Source: Trifolium pratense (Eukaryota > Streptophyta > Magnoliopsida > Fabales > Fabaceae). Taken from it: DNA of 64,000 bases. Both the position numbers and the translations under genes were made by a program. The stretch spans positions 20,216,720 through 20,280,719 of the forward strand of contig NC_060063.1 of assembly GCF_020283565.1 (NCBI RefSeq), written 5' to 3'. The notes beneath the pieces were generated by a model, which saw only the letters and a program-made list of their open reading frames with translations, was not told where the DNA came from and did not search any database. Positions 22,370-33,754 of the stretch are shown piece by piece (position 1 is the first letter of the stretch; the number at the start of each line of letters is the position of its first letter).

Positions 22370-23678
22370 TGTTGGGAAATCGTTTCATAAAACACTTTTA
22401 TAAACGCAGCGGAATTTTAAAATTAAGATTTCCCATCAATGGATTCTTGCGAATGAGCATGATCAGGTCTAGAATATTACCTTTGAAGAACAAATCTGTG
22501 GCCGCCTTTATCGATCACAAGCACCGCACTTGCAGCACCTCCACTTAGTCCACACGAACAGGAACCTTCGATCTCACAGTGCTAGCTGTTCTTGGATGAA
22601 GGCTGAGGGAATTTTGTGCGGTTTAGGGTTTAGAGAAATTCAGAATTTTTCTAAACTCAGTTAGGGTTTCAAAAAGTGTAACTTCTGAACTTCATAAGGC
22701 TCTATTTATAGAGTTTCTTATGAGGTCTTTAGTTTACACGAAATTGGGCTTCTCAAGCCCAATAACCGTTTTTCACTAACTGCACCCCCACAATAAGTCT
22801 TACTTATTTTTCCCTTCTTAACTGTCCTTATGTGTGTGACCCTGTAGGTTCTTATGACGTTGGCAATAATATTAATCGTAGTATTATAAACAGTGAGCGG
22901 TATCTAGCAACACATCACTGTTACCCAAGTCATAGGAATGTCACGTGATCTGACTAACCTTTCCGTGATAAATATCTTGTGCACAATTACCCTTTTGTCC
23001 TCATGTCTATATTGAACACAAGGCATAGTATGTCATCCTTGTCTAGTTCAATATTGGGCCCATAGACATATCTCCCGTTATGTAGGAGGGACAAATTCCA
23101 TCTAGGTCACTCATGTCCCTCAGCATGATTCGTGGGATACCCATCAACCATCTTTATAATTATCCAGTTACGGATAACGTTTGAATGACAACAAGGTATT
23201 ACACTCCTGCATCTAGGGTACATAGTGGTTTCAGGTCGAAGGGTGGAATACACCTTTTATCACTATGAGAAAACTTATGACATTTCATAACACTCTATGT
23301 AGTATTCTCATGGTGGGTCAATCCGATATAAAGTTACCCTTAACATTTATATCTATGTGTAGACTTGATAACTCATTATCCATGATCAGTGAGATATGAT
23401 CATCAGTCTACCAACATAATAGTCTTTATGCTTTATCGTTATCCCATTTCACAATAAAACTTGACTATGGATATGTTTAAGAATAGTGTTCTTATATTTA
23501 ATGGAATCTCACGATTAAGTCATACTTAACGTTCCATAAGTGAACTGACTATTCTAGGGACTTTATCATTTTATCATATATAAAATAAATAAAGAAAAGC
23601 CTTTTATTTGATAAGTAAATTATTCAATACATCTATTATTCAATTATAAGTAATTGGCCTCTAGGGCTTACACCAACA
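22370..23678 (-). repeat. 3' LTR of copia B
   Basis: 1309 bp. Adjoins the polypurine tract on its + strand right side. Its right edge CTTACACCAACA is the usual CA/TG border. Confidence 0.92.
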
Positions 23679-23692
23679 ATCTCCCACTAGCA

Positions 23693-24868
23693 CTAGAGCC
23701 AATCAGGCATACTCCTAATACCTATGCCCCTAGTGTGGCCCTCATGCTTCGGCTGAGCAAGAGGCTTTGTAAGTGGATCAGCAGCATTGTCAAGTGTTGG
23801 TACTCTGCATATTTTCACATCTCCTCTATCAATTATTTCTCGAATAAGATGATAGCGCCTGAGTATGTGTTTGGACTTTTGGTGAGATCTAGGTTCCTTA
23901 GCTTGTGCGATTGCACCATTGTTGTCACAAAATAATTCAATGGGATCCACAATACTAGGGAATATACCAAGTTCAGTAATGAACTTCTTTATCCAAACAG
24001 CTTCCTTTGCTGCATTTGATGCAGCGATGTACTCAGCTTCGGTTGTAGAATCAGCAACTGTATCTTGCTTTGAACTCTTCCAGCTCACAGCGCCACCATT
24101 TATGCAAAACACATAGCCTGATTGCGACCTAAAGTCATCCCTATCTGTTTGGAAGCTAGCATCAGTGTAACCAATTACATTTAGCTCTTCTTGGCCTCCA
24201 TATATTAGGAATGAGTCTTTAGTCCTCCTTAAGTATTTAAGGATGTTCTTGACAGCCACCCAATGAGCCTCACCAGGATCAGACTGATAACGGCTTGTTG
24301 CGCTTAAGGCATATGAAACATCTGGTCGAGTACATATCATGGCATACATGATAGATCCTATAGCCGATGCATAAGGGATCTTACTCATGCGGTCTCTTTC
24401 TTCTTTAGATGAAGGAGACTGTGTCTTTGAAAGACATAGGCCATGTTGCATAGGAATGAATCCTTTCTTGGAATCATGCATATTAAAGCGTCTTAACACT
24501 TTATCTATGTATGTACTCTGGCTCAGGCCAAGCAGTTTTTGTGATCTATCTCTATAGATTCTTATTCCTAATATATAGGCTGCTTCACCCAGATCTTTCA
24601 TAGAAAAGCAATTCCCTAACCAAGTTTTAATTTGTTGCAAGGTAGGGATGTCGTTTCCTATTAGTAATATGTCATCTACATATAATACTAGGAATGCGAC
24701 TATGCTCCCACTAACCTTCTTGTAAACACAAGGCTCATCTTCATTTTGAATGAATCCGTACTGTTTTACAGTTTCATCAAAACGAAGATTCCAACTTCTG
24801 GAAGCTTGCTTCAATCCGTAGATTGATCGCTGTAATTTGCATACCTTTTGGCTTCTCCTGGAATGCAA
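23693..24868 (-). pseudogene. Copia B reverse transcriptase/RNase H (C-terminal part, frameshifted)
   Basis: Meaningful sequence begins at QKVCKLQRSIYGLKQASRSW and continues with the RT active-site block LYVDDILLIGND, then YTDASFQTDRDD and the RNase H region with SWKSSKQDTVADSTTEAEY and LFCDNNGAI. It ends 14 bases before the 3' LTR. This is the natural continuation of the frame that starts at 27666, but lies in another frame. The shift is within GAAGCCAAAAGGT (24841-24853, - strand). A one-base indel mutation is the simplest reason, since copia elements do not frameshift inside RT. Confidence 0.88.
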
Positions 24869-27666
24869 AAGCCTTCAGGTTGTGTCATATACACATCCTC
24901 AAGGAGACTCCCATTAAGGAAGGCAGTTTTTACATCCATCTGCCAGATTTCATAATCATAGTATGCAGCGATGGCAAGTAAGATCCGAATGGATTTGATC
25001 ATCGCAACTGGTGAAAATGTTTCATCATAGTCTACCCCATGAATTTGTTTGAAACCTTTAGCAACCAATCGCGCTTTGTAGGTCTGTACCTTTCCATCCA
25101 TGTCAGTCTTCTTCTTGAAGACCCACTTGCATCCTATGGGTTTAATCCCATCAGGAGCTTCCACCAAGTTCCAAACTTGATTTGTGTACATGGAATCCAT
25201 TTCAGATTTCATGGCTTCAAGCCACTTCTCAGATTCAGGGCCAGTGATGGCCTCTTGGTAAGTCACAGGCTCATCTTGATCCATGAGTAATACATCGCCT
25301 TGTTCTGATATGAAATATCCATATCTTTCAGGTTCTTGACGTATCCTGTTGGACCTACGTGGTTCTTGTGTTACATGAGCAGGATTTTCTGTCACAACAT
25401 CTTGTGCATCCTGCTCTTGTTCCTCCATTGGTGTGTCACTACTTTGTGGATCGTGAATTTCTTCAAGATCTACTTTCCTCCCACTGATTCCTTTGGAAAC
25501 AAAGTCCTTTTCTAGGAATACTCCTGTTCGAGCGACAAACACTTTGCCCTCAGAAGGATTGTAGAAGTGATATCCTTTTGTTTCTTTTGGATATCCCACA
25601 AAGAAGCACTTGTCAGATTTAGGTTCAAGTTTAGTAGAAATTTGACGTTTTACATAAACTTCGCAACCCCAAATCTTTAAGTAAGACATATGTGGTCTCT
25701 TGCCACTCCATATCTCATATGGTGTCTTTTCAACCGTTTTAGAAGGAACACGGTTAAGTGTATAAGCTGCTGTTAATAGGGCGTGTCCCCAAAAGGAGTT
25801 TGGAAGATCAGCGTGACTCATCATAGACCGCACCATGTCCAACAAGGTTCGGTTTCTTCTCTCAGACACACCATTCCATTGTGGTGTTCCAGGAGGAGTG
25901 AGTTGGGATAAGATCCCACACTCTTTTAGATGGTCATCAAACTCTAGGCTTAAATACTCACCTCCTCGATCTGATCGAAGGATTTTGATTTTCTTTCCTA
26001 GTTGGTTTTGTACTTCATTTTTAAATTCTTTGAACTTTTCAAAGGATTCGGATTTATGCTTCATTAGATACACATATCCATATCTACTGTAGTCATCAGT
26101 AAATGTGATGAAGTATTGAAAACCTCCTCTAGCATGTGTGTTCAATGGTCCACATACATCAGTATGTATGAGAGCCAAAAGATCACTTGCCCTTTCACCT
26201 TTACCAGTGAATGGGGTCTTTGTCATTTTTCCCAATAAGCAAGATCTGCATGTTTCAAAAGATTCATAATCAAATGAATCCAAGAGCCCATCTTTATGGA
26301 GCTTGGAAATGCGTTTCTCATTTATATGGCCTAAACGACAGTGCCAAAGGTATGTAGGATTTAACTCATTAGGTTTAATCCTTTTTGTATCAATGTTATA
26401 TATTGGCATTTCAAGATCAAGAATATATAATCCATTACTCATTTGTGCTGTGGCATAAAAAATATCATTTAAATAAATGGAGCAACAATTGTTCTTTATT
26501 GTAAATGAAAAGCCAAGTTTATCCAAACAAGAAACAGAAATAATATTCCTGCTAATGGCAGGTACATAAAAACAGTTCTCTAACTGTATTATTAAACCAG
26601 AAGGTAAAGTCAAATTATAAACTCCTACAGCTAATGCGGCAACTCTTGCTCCATTTCCCACTCGTAGGTCGACTTCACCTTTAGCCAATCCTCTACTCCT
26701 TTGCAGCCCCTGCACATTAGTACAAATGTGAGAACCACATCCGGTATCTAATACCCATGTAGAAGAAGTAGATAAATTAATTTCAATAACAAATATACCT
26801 GCTGAATTAGAGCTCTCTACTCCATTCTTTTTATCTTCCAGGTATTTTGGGCAGTTCCTCTTCCAATGTCCAGTCTTGTTACAGTGGAAGCACCTACCCT
26901 CCTTTGCAACTCCCCCAGTGGGCTTCAAGGCTTTAGGGGTAGGTTTGGGTTTGGCAACTTCCTTGCCCTTCCCTTTGACTCCCTTCCCTTTGTTGCCCTT
27001 CCCTTTGTTTCCATTGCCAATCATAAGAACATGGTTGGACTTCCCTTTTGTTTTCATATTCTGCTCAGCTTGCCTCAACATGCCTAGCAGTTGTGGCAGA
27101 GTCTTCTCCATGTCCGACATGGTGAAGTTCAGAACAAACTGATTAAAACTCTCCGGCAACGATTGCAAGATCAGATCAGTTGCAAGCTCATTTCCAAGTG
27201 GAAATCCCAATTTTTCTAAGTTCCCCACGTACCCAATCATCTTGAGTACATGTGGACTTACTAGAGATCCCTCAGATAGCTTGGCTGAAAACAGGGCTTT
27301 GGAAACCTCAAACCTCTCAATCCTGGCTTGCTCTTGATAGAGCGTTTTCAAGTGTTCGATCATATCGAACGCATTCATGTCCTCATGTTGCTTCTGAAGC
27401 TCAGAGGTCATGGTAGCCAGCATGAGGCACTTTGCATCCATGGCATCATCAAGACGCTTCTGATAAGCATCCCTTTGTGCCTTTGGAGCATTGGCGGCAG
27501 GTTCATCCTCAGGGTTAGGTTGGGGTTCCTCAATAGCATACAGCTTTTTCTCGTGCATGAGGACTATCCTCAAGTTACGATGCCAATCAAGAAAATTTGT
27601 CCCAGACAATTTCTCTTTGTCAAGAATGCTTCGCAAAATGTTGTTCGAAGTATTGGTGTTTGACAT
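24811..27666 (-). pseudogene. Copia B gag-protease-integrase-RT (N-terminal part)
   Basis: 951 codons. The gag region starts MSNTNTSNNILRSIL and includes LSGTNFLDWHRNLRIVL. The CCHC knuckle CFHCNKTGHWKRNC is near residue 260, after a Lys/Gly-rich GNGNKGKGNKGKGVKG tract. Protease has LDTGCGSHIC (about 305). Integrase has HCRLGH/CRSCLLGK and IHTDVCGPL, LRSDRGGEY and WNGVSERRN (about 440-605). RT starts with KWVFKKKTDMDG, KARLVAKGFKQ and WQMDVKTAFLNG (about 845-920). The frame is lost just after QPEGFCIPGEA and continues in the neighbouring frame. Otherwise it is intact, so this copy is probably inactive only because of one indel. Confidence 0.9.
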
Positions 27667-29333
27667 GGTGATCTACAATTATAAAAGTGAAAATATAAGT
27701 ATTGAACAATTTTAATACACATTTAATTAGGCCTTTAATTAAACATGCTCTCTCACTATTTTACTCAAAACAAATGACCCTCGACATTTGATTCGGAAAA
27801 TCCCGTTGGAAGATTTTCTAGTGAGAATGAGATCCATATTTCACTTCGTTTTAAGTCAGCGTTGGGCTGATTACACAAAACTTAGTTATTTAGGTAGGAA
27901 ACTCCTTTCCAATTGTATCTCATACAACTCTCATATCCTTTCTATTGGGTGAATAACACTTATTCTAATCCATCACATGGAATAACCCAATACTTGCTTC
28001 TAAAGTTATATAATCTTATTATATTTTCTTTAGTTAAGTTAGACCCATTAAATAGCGATCGGATAAATAAATTACCTCACCGCAACTTATCAATATTGAC
28101 AATGCACTTCGCGTTGGCAAAACCTACATTGATCGATATTGATCTTGAAGGGCGCTATTCGTTGGAAAGCAATAAAACTTAATATTAATTCCTTTGAGGG
28201 CTTTTATAATTAATTTGATCTCACCTTACCACGGCTTACATACAATGACGTCACTCCATTCATAACATGCATCAACATACATAATATAATAAAATGATAT
28301 GGTTATGGCCCCTAGCGTAATTGTTCCCTCAAGCCATTGAGAGAACCTATGCTATATCTAAGAATGACCTATACTTCTCCAAGATAGATCTTCATTGATG
28401 TCCTTCCTGTCCTATTTGCTAATCTTATATTACATCACTACAAGAAACTCGTGTTCATACGAGGGAGTGAGATGAGAAAAGAATTTACATCAAGAAAATA
28501 TAAGAGAGGCACGACACGCAGGCCGTATTTAAAATCCCAAATAAAACGAAAAAGAACTAAGGCCATAACCATTCATCATGCAACTTTAATAACAATAAAC
28601 ACACAATTTATTATTATTACATTAGTCCAATTAATAAAATACTATGATTGATCACCTTACGCAGAGTTAGCCGGGGGTTCCGCTGCCCGGTCATCAATGA
28701 ACACTTCATCAATGAATCCTAATCGCACCAACACTTGATGCTTCAGATACAAACCCTAGCCGTACTCTGTTTTTTTTTAACGACACAACCCTTGTATTGT
28801 TACAGTAATCATTCATCAAAACGTTTCAGGATTTTGTTCACCATAGACGATTGGATATATGATGCTTCACCAGTTATCGGTTCCGAAGCTCACGCTCACA
28901 ATCATCCATGCTCACGACAATCACTTAAAACTTTCAATGAACAATATATTCTGTTTATATATAACAACACAACACTTGTATTGTTATAAACCCTAATACA
29001 ACCGCCATTCATCAAAACGTTTCAGGACTGCTAGTTCTAGATGAACGATCGGATATATGATGCTTCACCATAAACGGTTCCGAAGCTCACGCTCACAATC
29101 ATCCAAATTAAACGCCAATCACTCAAAACATTCGAATGAATGACACGATCAATGTATCACATACACTGATGCGTCGTATCAGAAATATATATCACATATA
29201 TATTTTAAACCGATCAATCAAATTTTATTAATCCTTGTTGTTCTTATTATTAATACCGATTCAAAATCATATTAATAAAACAGTAATAAAACAGCAAACC
29301 GATTCATGGTTTCACAAGTGGCTCTGATACCAC
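27667..29333 (-). other. 1.67-kb untranslated leader of copia B
   Basis: Non-coding leader between the PBS and the gag ATG, unusually long for copia. It contains a tandem repeat at 28771-29135. No long ORF. It may hold packaging signals, but none can be read directly. Confidence 0.65.
28771..29135 (-). repeat. Two-copy tandem repeat (about 190 bp) in copia B leader
   Basis: The words ACACAACxCTTGTATTGTTA, CATTCATCAAAACGTTTCAG, GGATATATGATGCTTCACCA and GGTTCCGAAGCTCACGCTC occur twice in the same order, near 28775-28905 and 28970-29095. Confidence 0.8.
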
Positions 29334-30642
29334 TGTTGGGAAATCGTTTCATAAAACACTTTTATAAACGCAGCGGAATTTTAAAATTAAGATTTCCCAT
29401 CAATGGATTCTTGCGAATGAGCATGATCAGGTCTAGAATATTACCTTTGAAGAACAAATCTGTGGCCGCCTTTATCGATCACAAGCACCGCACTTGCAGC
29501 ACCTCCACTTAGTCCACACGAACAGGAACCTTCGATCTCACAGTGCTAGCTGTTCTTGGATGAAGGCTGAGGGAATTTTGTGCGGTTTAGGGTTTAGAGA
29601 AATTCAGAATTTTTCTAAACTCAGTTAGGGTTTCAAAAAGTGTAACTTCTGAACTTCATAAGGCTCTATTTATAGAGTTTCTTATGAGGTCTTTAGTTTA
29701 CACGAAATTGGGCTTCTCAAGCCCAATAACCGTTTTTCACTAACTGCACCCCCACAATAAGTCTTACTTATTTTTCCCTTCTTAACTGTCCTTATGTGTG
29801 TGACCCTGTAGGTTCTTATGACGTTGGCAATAATATTAATCGTAGTATTATAAACAGTGAGCGGTATCTAGCAACACATCACTGTTACCCAAGTCATAGG
29901 AATGTCACGTGATCTGACTAACCTTTCCGTGATAAATATCTTGTGCACAATTACCCTTTTGTCCTCATGTCTATATTGAACACAAGGCATAGTATGTCAT
30001 CCTTGTCTAGTTCAATATTGGGCCCATAGACATATCTCCCGTTATGTAGGAGGGACAAATTCCATCTAGGTCACTCATGTCCCTCAGCATGATTCGTGGG
30101 ATACCCATCAACCATCTTTATAATTATCCAGTTACGGATAACGTTTGAATGACAACAAGGTATTACACTCCTGCATCTAGGGTACATAGTGGTTTCAGGT
30201 CGAAGGGTGGAATACACCTTTTATCACTATGAGAAAACTTATGACATTTCATAACACTCTATGTAGTATTCTCATGGTGGGTCAATCCGATATAAAGTTA
30301 CCCTTAACATTTATATCTATGTGTAGACTTGATAACTCATTATCCATGATCAGTGAGATATGATCATCAGTCTACCAACATAATAGTCTTTATGCTTTAT
30401 CGTTATCCCATTTCACAATAAAACTTGACTATGGATATGTTTAAGAATAGTGTTCTTATATTTAATGGAATCTCACGATTAAGTCATACTTAACGTTCCA
30501 TAAGTGAACTGACTATTCTAGGGACTTTATCATTTTATCATATATAAAATAAATAAAGAAAAGCCTTTTATTTGATAAGTAAATTATTCAATACATCTAT
30601 TATTCAATTATAAGTAATTGGCCTCTAGGGCTTACACCAACA
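29334..30642 (-). repeat. 5' LTR of copia B
   Basis: 1309 bp. On the - strand it is followed directly by the iMet PBS. No difference from the 3' LTR was seen. Confidence 0.92.
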
Positions 30643-30645
30643 AAT

Positions 30646-32433
30646 ATGCCCAAGACTCAATCAATCAAACAGGAGGCTCCAACCTTTACAAGTGAAGAAT
30701 ACAATCAGATAATGGCCATGCTCAATGAAAAGAATGGTAATGCCTTTGCAAATATTGCAGGTAAACAAAATTCTTCCACCACTCTATATTGGATAATAGA
30801 TAGTGGGGCCACAGATCACATTTGCAATTCAGAGCCTACAAACCTGATTAAGTCCTGTGATTTTGTAAATTTGCCTGATGGGAGTAAAGCACAAATCAAT
30901 TCTATTGGATCTCTCACATTATCTGCAGATTTAAAACTTGATGGAGTGCTACATGTTCCAAGATTCAAAGTCAATTTACTATCTGTTAGCAAACTTACTC
31001 ATTTGTTGAGATGCATAGTAATTTTTTTTCCTGATTTTTGTGTGATACAGGACGTGGATACGAAGAGGACGATTGGCCTGGGCAAGCAATATAGTGGCTT
31101 ATACTACCTCTCACCAAGTCAGAACCCTCAACTAGCACATCGTGTCAACAATACCTCAAGCCTTTGGCATCAAAGATTGGGCCATCCTTCCACCACACCT
31201 CATCAAGCCTTGTCCAAGTCTACACCAGAAATAAATTTTGATAACAAACATGTTTGTGAAGTTTGTCCATTAGCCAAACAAACTCGTTTACCTTTTCCAT
31301 GTAGTTCTATTTCATCAAATGTACCTTTTGATTTAGTCCATTGTGATATTTGGGGACCTCATAAAATAAATTCTCACACTGGATCAAAATATTTTCTTAC
31401 TATTGTTGATGATTTTTCTAGATTTACATGGGTTCATCTTATGTCATTTAAATCTGAAACTCAATCTTTATTAAGATCTTTTCTTTCATGGGTTAAAACT
31501 CAATTCAATTGTGGGGTTAAAATTTTCCGTTCAGACAATGGAGCTGAATTCCTTTCTATGGAACCATATTTCAATGAACATGGCATAATTTTTCATCATA
31601 GTTGTCCCTACACTCCTCAACAAAACGGAGTTGTCGAAAGAAAACACCGTCACCTTTTAAATGTCGCACGAGCACATCGTTTCCAAGCAAACTTGCCCTT
31701 AAAATATTGGGGAGAAAGTATACAAACAGCTTGTTATCTTATTAACAGATTACCAACACCATTGTTATCCCTCAAAACACCATATGAACTTCTTCACGGT
31801 ACACCACCCTCATATTCACATATCCGTACATTTGGTTGTCTATGTTATGCTACCAACCTCAATCCCAAACACAAATTTGATGCTCGGGCAAAACGGTGTA
31901 TTTTTATTGGCTACCCTCAAGGACAAAAAGGTTACAAGGTACTTTGTCTTGAATCTCGTCGAATTTTTACCTCACGGGATGTTCTATTTCATGAAACAAC
32001 GTTTCCTTTTTCCCGTGAACCACAAGAAATCCAAGATGATCAAATTGTGTTACCTAACCCCGCTATTCATAACCCATCCACAGAGCCTGACCTTCCCAAT
32101 TCGATCCATCACACAGAACCTCCACCACTTCATCCTACCCCACAAGCAATGGATACACCATCACAAGATTACCCTCTTAATGGTAATATTCAACCCATCC
32201 TTGAGGAAACCATTGATAGACCATTGTCATCTCCAAACAATACCACTACAACACCACCGCCACTGCCGCCGCCACCACCAACACTACGACGATCCAACCG
32301 TCCCACCAAGCCTCCACCCTCATTACAAGACTACCACACTTATCATGCCACTCTTCTTGATCATGGGCCAATCTCCTCCTCAACCACGTTCTCTACACAA
32401 CATCCATTACACAGGTATGTTTCATATTCTTAA
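30646..32433 (+). pseudogene. Copia A protease-integrase, tandem unit 2, ending at a nonsense codon
   Basis: Continues tandem unit 2 after element B. The first ATG of this stretch (30646) is an internal Met of the original polyprotein, not its start. It repeats protease IDSGATDHIC and the integrase blocks HCDIWGP, RSDNGAEF and NGVVERKH. After the unit ends (32135) comes a Pro/Thr-rich linker with PPPLPPPPPTLRRSNR. A TAA at 32431-32433 interrupts the frame, which continues in the same frame at 32434. It is a plain nonsense mutation that cuts off RT. Confidence 0.85.
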
Positions 32434-33754
32434 TTGTCCACCTTCCATAAGAAATTTGTTCATAACATCTCTCAATTGGTTGAACCAACATCCTATGAGC
32501 AAGCTTGTACAGATGCCAAATGGGTTGCTGCTATGCAATCCGAAATCGATGCTCTTGAAGCCAACCACACATGGACCATGGTGCCTCTACCAACAGGTCA
32601 TCGGGCCATCGGATGCAAATGGATATACAAAATTAAATATCAGTCGGATGGTTCTATTGAAAGATACAAAGCTCGACTTGTTGCAAAGGGTTTTACTCAA
32701 CGAGAAGGCATTGATTACAAGGAGACCTTTGCTCTTGTTGCTAAACTAGTCACTGTTCGTTGCCTCTTGACTGTTGCCGCTGTTCGAAATTGGCATTTGC
32801 ACCAAATGGATGTCCAAAATGCTTTCCTTCATGGTGACTTACTTGAAGAGGTTTATATGCAGCCCCCGCCTGGTTTTCGTCGACAGGGGGAGAAGCTTGT
32901 GTGTCGACTTCATAAATCTCTATATGGGCTTAAGCAAGCGTCTCGAAGTTGGTTTCAAAAATTTGCTTCATCTGTTGCTAATATGGGCTTCCAACAATCA
33001 AAAGCTGATTACTCTTTATTTATCAAAGTTGATGGTGCATCATACACCGCAATTTTACTTTACGTTGATGACATGATCATTACAGGAAATGATGAGGCTG
33101 CCATTCATAACCTCAAACATTTTCTCAATTCATGTTTCAAAATCAAAGACCTTGGCCATTTAAAATACTTCTTAGGTATTGAAGTTGCTCGAGCCAAAAC
33201 AGGCATCACCATATGTCAGAGAAAATATACTCTAGACTTGTTAGAAGAAGCTGGTTTACTTGGTGCTAAACCCACCAGATTTCCAATGGAGCAGACTCTA
33301 AAACTCAATCTAGAGGATGGTGAGGCCCTCCATGATCCGACATGTTACCGAAGACTCATTGGGAAACTAATCTACCTCACAATCACAAGACCGGAAATCA
33401 CATTTGCAGTTAATACTCTCAGCCAGTTCATGCAACTCCCAAGAAAGCCTCATCTTGATGCTGTTTTTCGCCTCCTTCGTTATTTGAAGGGTGCTCCTGG
33501 CCAAGGACTCATTTTTCCCTCTTCTGGGTCATTAAAACTCACAGGTTATTGTGATGCTGATTGGGGTGGTTGTCAATCCACAAGGAGGTCAGTGACTGGT
33601 TATTGTGTGTTCTTGGGAAATTCCTTAGTTTCGTGGAAGAGTAAAAAGCAATCTACCGTATCTAGATCGTCTGCTGAAGCCGAATATCGAGCCATGGCAG
33701 CAGTCACTTGTGAACTCACTTGGTTGAGATATCTTTTGCATGACTTGAGGGTTG
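32434..33754 (+). pseudogene. Copia A reverse transcriptase and start of RNase H
   Basis: Same frame as the upstream part. RT blocks: KWIYKIKYQSDGS, ARLVAKGFTQREGIDY, HQMDVQNAFLHGDL, SLYGLKQASRSW and the catalytic LLYVDDMIITGND (about 33057-33095). RNase H: GYCDADWGGC, SWKSKKQSTVSRSSAEAEY. The frame is cut by element C after LLHDLRV and resumes at 41408. The SxxEAEYRA block typical of copia RNase H is intact. Confidence 0.88.

Larger units (their letters stand above)
19659..22403 (+). pseudogene. Copia A gag-protease-integrase (5' portion), runs into element B
   Basis: The frame starts shortly after the PBS. A copia gag region comes first (NNYGQWSRAMQISLSAKNK, then IYQIQQEI and LMGLNETY). 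The CCHC zinc knuckle is CTYCDLDGHDVDNC at about residues 269-282. Protease has IDSGATDHIC (about 366). Integrase has the zinc-binding pair HQRLGH/CEVCPLAK and the catalytic triad context HCDIWGP, RSDNGAEF and NGVVERKH (about 547-655). After residue 810 the frame enters a second copy of the zinc-knuckle region (the tandem duplication) and stops 35 bases inside the LTR of element B. It is therefore broken. This part would supply particle protein, maturation protease and integrase. Confidence 0.88.
22370..30642 (-). mobile_element. Ty1/copia element B, nested in copia A
   Basis: 8273 bp with 1309-bp LTRs (22370-23678 and 29334-30642) that look identical in the parts compared. They begin TGTTGGGAAATC and end CTTACACCAACA. 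Target duplication AATAT (22365-22369, 30643-30647). On the - strand the PBS is TGGTATCAGAGCC next to 29333 and the polypurine tract AGTGGGAGAT is next to 23679. Gene order on the - strand is leader, gag, protease, integrase, RT, RNase H, which is copia order. Identical LTRs point to a very recent insertion. Confidence 0.93.

Noticed and set aside
24841..24853. Programmed frameshift in copia B
   Set aside because: The shift lies in the middle of RT, where copia elements have no programmed frameshift, so an indel is simpler.
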